Assembly (NCBI GenBank): GCA_003211515.1 | Contig: QCSN01000018.1 | Coordinates: forward strand, 1 to 34,986 | DNA length: 34,986 bases | From: Synechococcus sp. AG-670-F04 | Lineage (GTDB): Bacteria > Cyanobacteriota > Cyanobacteriia > PCC-6307 > Cyanobiaceae | Reading direction: 5' to 3' | Shown: one piece after another, positions 11,301-20,300 of the stretch | Layout of the letters: every line of letters starts with the position of its first letter | Position numbering within the stretch: position 1 is the stretch's first letter | Made by a program: the position numbers and the translations under genes | The notes under the pieces: model-generated | Database searches by the model: none | Seen by the model: the letters and a program-made list of their open reading frames with translations, nothing else | What the model was told of the DNA's origin: nothing

Positions 11301-14300
11301 TCAGGCGTCTGTTCATAGGGATAGGAGTTCAATGCCTGGGCATGGGTTCCATAATTACCGCTACCAGCACCTGATACGGCTTCACTGCCCATGGTGTATT
11401 TGGCTGCATTCTTGAGTTCGTAGGCAAATTCGAGCGTGCCGGTGAGGCAGCCATCGAGTCTCAGAATTTCAAGATCAACAGGCTGGTGCTGATCTGTCTT
11501 TAATTTCTCCAGCTCAGACGCGACTTCTACAATCCCAAGTGAATCTCGGCTTTCATTGTCATTAATGATCGTTGAAAGGCCAAGGGAATGGCCATGAATG
11601 AAGAGAGCTTGGTTCTCAGCAGGAGCCTGTTGATCTGCCCATTTCACAAAATCAACCACGGTTTGCGGATCTCCCATATTCTTCTCACCAAGAACCTCGA
11701 AATCCGAAGAAATCCACTTCATGGTGGAATCAGCTTTGAGGATGGCACGACCCGCTGTATCCCATTTGCTTTGCCGCCCGGCCCCTGTGGCATAGTTACG
11801 GCTTCCATTCATATTTGGCTGGTCCCACATCACAGCCAAATTCACATTCGAAGATAAGCGGCTGAGTTGATCTTCTAAGAGCTCGATTGTATATTTAATA
11901 TCAATATCCTGATAGGCAGGGAAGTAATACATGAGGGTCCATGCATCCTTCCTGGTTGGATCATTGGGCAATTCATAAGCAATATCGTAGTTATTGGTTG
12001 AATTGCTCTTGCTTGATACTTTCAGATTGTATTTGCCTGCAGACACGTTATCGAGTGAGATTGTCGTACCTAATTCTGTGGAATCTCCAACTTTAAGTTG
12101 ATTACCATTCGCATCAAGCAAACGGAAATCCAGCACACCATCTGGCTTGTAATATTCCAAGCTAATATGATCATTGGCTGTGCCTTTGAATTTGGTTTCA
12201 AACGAGAAATAATCAACATCATTTTGATCATGAATACTTAGATCTCGTTGCCAATGGCGCCCAGTACTCGGACCAAAAGCATAAGCATCCCCCAACGTAT
12301 TATTGCCTTCGTAAGGATCAACTTGTACATCGTTTTCCGGGAGGTTGAACTCCAATTCATATTTAGCCTCATCGAAAAATTGAATATGCGGAACGACAAC
12401 TAAGGAGTATTCACCTTTTGGAAGTCCATCCAAGCTGATCGACTCATTATCAGTATTACTACGCGATGCACGTTTATAGAGAAGAGGTGCTCCAGTTTGT
12501 GGATGTATCTCAAACAATTTCCACTTGAATAAGCGATGATCGCCGGTTTTCGCAGCGTCTTTAACATTGTTCTGATTGTTAGCAAACAGGTACATATCAA
12601 AGTCTGTATACCATTCCTCAAAATAGGCGTTAATAAAGCTATTGGCATCTCCTTTTTGCCTTAATTGGAATTTATAAAAATCCAAATCTGTGAGTCCATT
12701 TGATGTGGCACTACTAGGGTTTTTGAGCCACTGATTACCCACAAAGGGATTCGCACTCAAGTTTTCTAAGTCGTATGATTCTTCAAAGAACCAATCGTTA
12801 GTATTCAGATCATTATAGACATCACCTAAAGGTTCAGGAATCACCCGTTGAACAGGGGCGGCGCGGGTAGGATCGTGTCGAATCGAATATTCTGCGATTT
12901 TATTGATCTCTTGTCCCCTTACTCTCCAAAAATATTGTCCTGGTTCAAAGGGCCAACCACCCGAATTGGTGGTGAAACCTCTATGGGTTGCAGTATCAAC
13001 TCTATTAATGAATACCAGCTGGTCTTCACCAGGTATTTTTTCAAAAACATCAACATAGATTCTATTCTTTTGTTCCAGTAACGACCAGAATTCTGGGCCA
13101 TATTGTTTGGCATCAAATTTTGCTGTATACCAATCCTCTGCATTATTTGGACTTAATGTTGCATTAATATCTTCCCAACCATTCCATGCTCCATCTGATA
13201 CAAGCTCAATGGGAGTATAAGCCTTTGCTTGTGTGTGATTATTGAGAGTATCTTCTTCCAGAGAAGGCACAGAATCTAAAGATAGATCCAAGAAATAATC
13301 GTTGATTGTGCCACGGCCAATGACTTTTAATAAATAATCATCAGCAGGGAGCTCAACCAAGTCAATTCTTTCGTGATTCTCAAATCCGTAGGAATAATCG
13401 ATTAACTCTTTGCCATCCTTAGATAGTAATTCAAGATCAATATTCCCCAATTGATTCCAGAATTGAACCTCGATGTAATCCTTACCCAGATCCCATCGGT
13501 GAGCTGTTTTATGTTTGGTTGTGAATTTAAAATAATCAACTTTGTCGTCGCCGCCAACTGTGTAGCCACTATTTTTACCGGTTGTGATTGCTTTGGCAGT
13601 GCCAACCGCATTGTCTTGAATATGATGATCGCTCACATTATCGTTCATACCAACAAAATCAAAATCATATTTTCCACCAGGGCCAGAAATCTTTAGTTCG
13701 TAATCACCAATCGGTAGATTGTGAAGTGAGATCCACTCATAATTTGATTTAGATGAAGAGAAATCAGCAGTTTTAACAACAGCCTTACTGGTAAGATCAA
13801 TGATTTCGAGCTTAATATTATTGGTGAGGTGGTGAAAACGCACACCAGTTCCTTGATCAGGCTTGCCCTTTTCAGTTAACTTAAACTGACGCTTATCAAT
13901 ATCACTACGTGACAGGGTTAAATCTTTTAATATCAATCGGGATGATGCAGCGCCTAAGTCATACAATTCATTGGTTTCAAGTGCTTCGTAAAAATCTTCT
14001 GTTTTGAACTTTGAGAGAGGAATATTGGCATCGATTGTGTAGCGCTGCGACTCAAATTCTTCTGTTTGAATCTTATTTGGATCAGCAAAATCGATGAACT
14101 GTTTCGATTGTACCCTGGCAAAATAAACACCAGGCGACAACCCCTCTAAATTAAATGTTGTCAGATTATCGCCAACAGTCTTAGTCTTGACTTTTTTTCC
14201 CCATGCGAGCCGTGGTTCTGTAACTTCACGATCTTGTGTATGCCACCGAACATCTGATGCGTTCTGAGCAATACCGTTGTCACGGTAGAGAGAGGCAACA

Positions 14301-17300
14301 ACATTGCCCTCAACACTGAAGAAATCTGTCGAAGTGCCTCTACGTGGAAGGATTATTTTGTAAAAATCTAAATCATTGCGATAATGTAAAGTGACATCTT
14401 TAATTTTAGTATTTTCCTTACTTTGATCAACTGACGTTGCTGTTTTCTTCGTATTGTTTCCTGCTCCTTTCTCAAACTGGTCACCCTTTGATTGGATTGG
14501 TGGCCCATTGAATGAAATACTGTATTGATTACGAACATCAATACAAGGCACATTAGCTTCAGTATTGATGCTGTGGAGATATAAATAGTACTCCCCTGCC
14601 TTAAGGCCACCTATATCTATTCTATTGACATTACTTTTACGATTATACTTTATTTTTCTCTGATGATGGTCGGAGGGAGACCTATTGGGATCTCCTAAGC
14701 GATTCAATATGGAGTCAACTCTTCTAATCGTAAAGCCTGGTGCTATGGATTTTTTGGAAGAAACTTCAATATAATCATCAATATCAGCATTGCCTTTTAG
14801 TGTGAATTTGTATAAATCCTGTGCATTGGGTGATGCAGAATGACAGTCTCCGAGGGGAAGCCTCTGTCTACCAGGACTATCTGATTCAAGCACTAAGTCA
14901 TCAAATTTAATCTTTGATCCATTGGATTTCTCATTAACAATACCCAAATCAGTTGCCTTGGTGTAGGCATCATCGTCAGTAAAATGAGCATCATTATCTT
15001 CATAACGATCATCACTTGCCTTGCCACCTGTATACAGTTTTATCTGATAATCGCCGTAGTCTTCAACAGAATCGTCAAAATTTCTCTTAAGTTCCTTGGC
15101 TTGTACTTTTAAGTAATAGGTACCCGGATTAATCTGGCCCCATGCCCTCAATGGTTGTGCGAATGTATCTGTGGCACTGTGAATTGTAACTCCTTGATCG
15201 TTAACAATGAAAGCATCAATATCTCCCTTCCTCCAATTATAAACAAGTGAACCAAAAAATTGATTCGCCACGATTGGATGTGTGACATCAAATTTGTACC
15301 AGTCAGTATCGAATCGAGTATGAATACTGCCTTCAATATACATATCACCAACCCAGTTATCATCAGGATCAAGGCTTACAGCCCTCTCCATTGTGTTGTT
15401 GCCATGGGGCCCCTCATGTTCATCCCCCTTTCGTTTGCCTGTTGAGGGATCTTTCTCCGTTAAATTAAATTGGATTTCATATTTAAGACTATTGCCACCA
15501 TGCGATTGACGAAAAAGATGGTTTTCATTCCACTTACGTCTAACTACTAAATGATAATCTTTACCACCATCGATATAATGCAGAGCATGGCGATTTCTTT
15601 GATTTGTCCATCCATGAAATTCTTTAAAATCTTTTGACCATATTTCACCAGTAAAGATGGGTTTAACATCATTGCCATATGCTCCATTATTGTGAAGGCC
15701 CACAATGTCTATCGAATCATTATCATTCTTGCCGAACTCGATATCCTCAAGGCTAAAGCTATAGATATCAATATCCCACGTATCCGAATTCGACCTCTCT
15801 CCAGAACCATCCAATGTTAAGTCTGTAATAACCTTCTTGCCCTTGATTAATCCAAGAGGTGTAGCATTTCCCTGTTCATTATTGCCGCCATTGGCTTCAA
15901 AGCGATCTGGCGCTGGGTAGTAGGAATCTGGCAGGCGAGAATATTGTGGATCAAGCGTAAATGAATATTCAACTGGAGTGATCAATCGGTTAGATATATT
16001 CTGGGTTAGATTTTCGCCAAAAAGATCAAGATAATAATCATTACCAGGTTGTAGTATTAGTGAATTATAAGAAGGATTATTTTTAATTATCTTGCCATCT
16101 TTATCAAGTATGTTGTAATCAACCTTACTGCCATAATCTCTTTCCATGACAGATTTAACCATTGAGTATTGGAAAATATTTCTTGTTTTCTTGGCAACCT
16201 GGAATTTGAAGACATCATGATCAGCAGTGAAGCTGCCTTCGCCTCCAGCAAATGAAAGATCATTGATTGTTGTTTTATCAGTGATCAATCCGAGATCAAT
16301 GGCATTTTCAATGGTGTTATTACCACCATTGGCCTCATAACGATCTGGTTTGACCGCTATTTCGAAACTACCATTGGCGACTAATGTGTATTGGGTTGGT
16401 TTCAGTGAGCTGATCTTAATTCGATAATCACCGGCTTCAAGGCCTTCCAACGACAAGACTTGATAGCTGGTGCCTGCATAATCGTTAAGTGTCTGTTCAT
16501 TCGTTTGAAAAGCCCGGCCCAGACCAACTGACGATCGTAATTGTGTGTTCCCTGTTTTGTTGAAGAGTTTTAGTTTTGCTGATTCGATATTTACTTTTCC
16601 AGCGCCTCTACCGTAGTCGCTATATTTGTTATTGTTCTGATGATCACGCTCTGGCTCCTTGATGGCAATATAATCGTTGTAATTACCTTGTTTCGTTAAT
16701 GTAAAACTATAGGTGTCTACATCATCGGAATTATGAATTGTAAGCTCATGCATCCGCTTATATGTCTCAGAAAAATACAACGGAAGAGTGGCTTCGCTGT
16801 CATCTCGATCATCGATATCCTTCGCGTTATCATCGTAATCTGGTTTCTCAATAACCGTTTTAATTGAGTATTCATTCGTGGCACCATTGACACCACTGAC
16901 TGCAATGATGATATCGCTGTAACCGTTGAGGAATGAGATCGATTCATCATCACTCTTTGTATCACTCTTTAGGGAATTAGAATCAAAGCCAGATAAATTA
17001 TCAGCATATTTTCCTATCTCTAATTTTAAATCACCTTTGCCATGATCGAATTCAAGGCTTACGTTTGTTCTTCCTGTATTTGTTGAATTAACGAGCCGGT
17101 AATAATCGATATCGCTCGCCGAACTAATCGAAAAATTGGTAAATTTAGTAGTGCCTGCTTTAATATCACCAATCGGAAAGGCGGTGGCCCATGTTTCGTT
17201 GCCTGTAACGTTTTTAGCGGCTTCTTCTGTGTGTGAATTGTAGGCAATCGTATGATTGATACTCTCATAGATTTCTCCATTCGTTTTTGTAGCACGTTCT

Positions 17301-20300
17301 CCAACCTCAATGGAATAATCACCAACACTGTCATCTCTTGCCCCCAGCTTAAGTTCATAATCACCAGCTGGTAATTGATCAACCTTTATACTTTCATGCG
17401 ATGAGCTTGTATCTGAATTGAAAACAACTTGACTACTGCCAGCCCTATAAAGCTTCGCATAAAAATTCGAAATATTTTTATCATGTTTTAGTAGTAGTTC
17501 GCCTATCTTCGATTCCTTCGTGAGTTTAAACTTAATCGTATCGATATCATCAAATTTATTGATTTTTAGAGATTGCTTGCTGCTATTTTTATCGAGTGTG
17601 CCCCAATCAATCGTTGCCTCATCAACGCCATAGGATGCTGCCGTTGGCGTATTGAATTCAAGTGAAAATGGTAACCCTTTTTTGTTTTCCGCTCTTTTCA
17701 CAATCAAAATATATTTGCCTGCTTTAAGCCCATTCAGGCTTATTTCTGGGGAAACATTTCTTGTATTCGGTGAAATTGTTTTGCTTGCAACGATCTGGCC
17801 GTTGGAATCCATCACTTCTACACTATCTACTGTCTCATTATTGAAATCGCTGTTTGTATGCACCTTAACGTTATGAGCTGCCCCAGCATTATTTAGCAGC
17901 TTAAATTTAAAATACTTAACACCCCTATTATCACAAAGCCTAAGGTTATCTTTATCGCCGCCCACGAAGCTGGTTCCTGATAGTGAACCAAGTTCTAGTA
18001 GGCTGTAGCTTCCGCTTAGTTGCTTATAGACATCCTGATTGATTGCCGAACCAACGTAATAGGGAATTCCGTAATTTGCATTGCGATTGTTGAGATTATT
18101 ACGTTGTTGCATATCAGCATCACTCTTATTGCTGATATCACGTACGACCAAATAAACTAAATCACCATTTTTGACCGACGACAAATTGTGCGTCGTTCCG
18201 CTATTGATCAAAACTCCATTCTTGTCGTAAAAACTAAAACCGACACTGCGGCTGATGAGTGAGCCGGGCATTATATCCGCCGTCTTTGTATATTTGCTTT
18301 TATAAACATGGGTCTCGTTGAGATCTAAATACTTCTGAATCGCTCCTGATTGGTCTTTATCAATGACAGCATTGAGCTTATTGGCATGTTCTATTTCTGT
18401 TTCCGCTGTTTGACCTGTAAAACCTGCGGCATTCTTATCGGTTAACGACTTAATCTTTTTATTGTTATCCGAGCTGGCAACATAATTGAGCTTGATTGTT
18501 TTATTGATCGGTATGGCAGATGCCACTTTCAAGTAAATTATATTGTTAACAATCCTCAGACTATCGATCTTTTGACTTGCCCCATCAGCTGTGATCACAA
18601 AATCAGTTGTATCGGGCAGTGTTGCTTTGAGGGGTTGATTATAATGAACAGCAACTTCTCCATAACCATGATGGAAGGCGTCGTTCCCATTGCGGTCGAT
18701 TGGCCAATGGGATGGAACTTTGAAAACCTGGTTGACAATGAGATCACTATCAGATCCGGTTTGGAAGAAAAATTCTGTTGACTTGCTGATCGGCTTGGCT
18801 GAATTATTATCGATATCCTTTATCACATCTTTTGCATAATTCAGATAATATTTGGTGTTATCATTTAGCTTACTGGTGGGGTTAATCGTTAGTTGCTTGC
18901 CAACGATGCTGACTTGATTGCTATCTGTAACACTAATGGTGCGTGTGTCAGAGGCTCCATCAGTAAGAACAATGTTGCCACTACCTGCTTTGATATTTTC
19001 AGTAAAGGTAAGGGTGATATTGCTTTCTGGATCAACATTGTTTGAATTTCTTGCTGGACTTTTTCTGACTATTTCTGGTTCTGAGAAATCTGCTTCTAAT
19101 TTGATTTTATAATCACTACGCCCACGTATTTCATTAGACACGCTCAAGTAATAGGTGCCGGGCTCTAATCGCCTTGTGATAGAAGGTTGAACGTTAGAGT
19201 TGTATCCACCATGGCTGGCAAGTTCATTGCCAGTTTGATCCAGGAGTTGTATGTTGTGCTTATAGCTTCCTCTTTCTAAGCTTATTGTGTATTTTCTGTT
19301 CTGATCGATGACGAGTCTGATCCAGTCTATATCTTTGCTTACCCCATACCAGGCAGATTTATTAGAAGCAGTTTGTGTTATTTCTTTGTAGGGATTGTCT
19401 TTTGAAAATGTATGCTTGATTTCACCTTTTGTTGTATTGTCTGCGGGATAATCTTCAAATTCTGTCCTGAACTTCCATTCGTTTGCTTTTAGTCCAGCAA
19501 ATTCATTGCCAGCCTTATCGACAAAAGCACCTTTGTCGATCAGCACATAATAATCTTCACCATACTTTAAAGGACTGCTTGTATTATCTTGTAGGCGGAC
19601 AAAGTTGTCGAAGCTGTCCCATGCATCTCCTGTTCTATTGCCAACCCAATATCTTCTTGTGTCGTCGGACCCATTGGTAATTGTGATGTATTTTTTATTC
19701 TGACTATCTTGGTTGGCCTTGACCTCTTCATCAAAGTCAATGTCAAAGCGGAAATGATTACTCCCCACTTGAATTGAGGTTGTATTTCTTTGTGGGTAGC
19801 GAGGATTGATGTTTGGAGGTGTTCCATCCCCATCCGTCTTGAAGGTGAGTTTTGTATTGTCATTCAGACCAGCAAAGGCATTGTCTGAAGGATCGACAGC
19901 AAATCCTGGGTCTATTTTTACATGGTAGGTTGACGCTTGTTTTAACGTTGTATTTTTGGAGGGATCGTTTAATGCTATTTTCGTTTTTGCATAGCTATAT
20001 GTAGTTCCGCTTAAAATATCTCGGCTGACGTGTGCGTCATACCAATGAAAATCATCTGCATCCATCTCGATCTCGTGATCACCTGAGATGAACTTGATCT
20101 TCCCAGAGCCTTTAACTACATTTTCATTGAAATTAAGGGTTAACCATGTTTTTGTATTGATGGCTATTGGAGTTGGTTGGTCGAGGCGTATGCTGCTGGT
20201 CTGTGGTGCTGTATTGTCGGCGACGACAGCAAACGAATTCTTGGCAACTGTGGACTGCCGATAGCTTACTTTGTATGTAAGGTCTATATTCCCTATGTAA

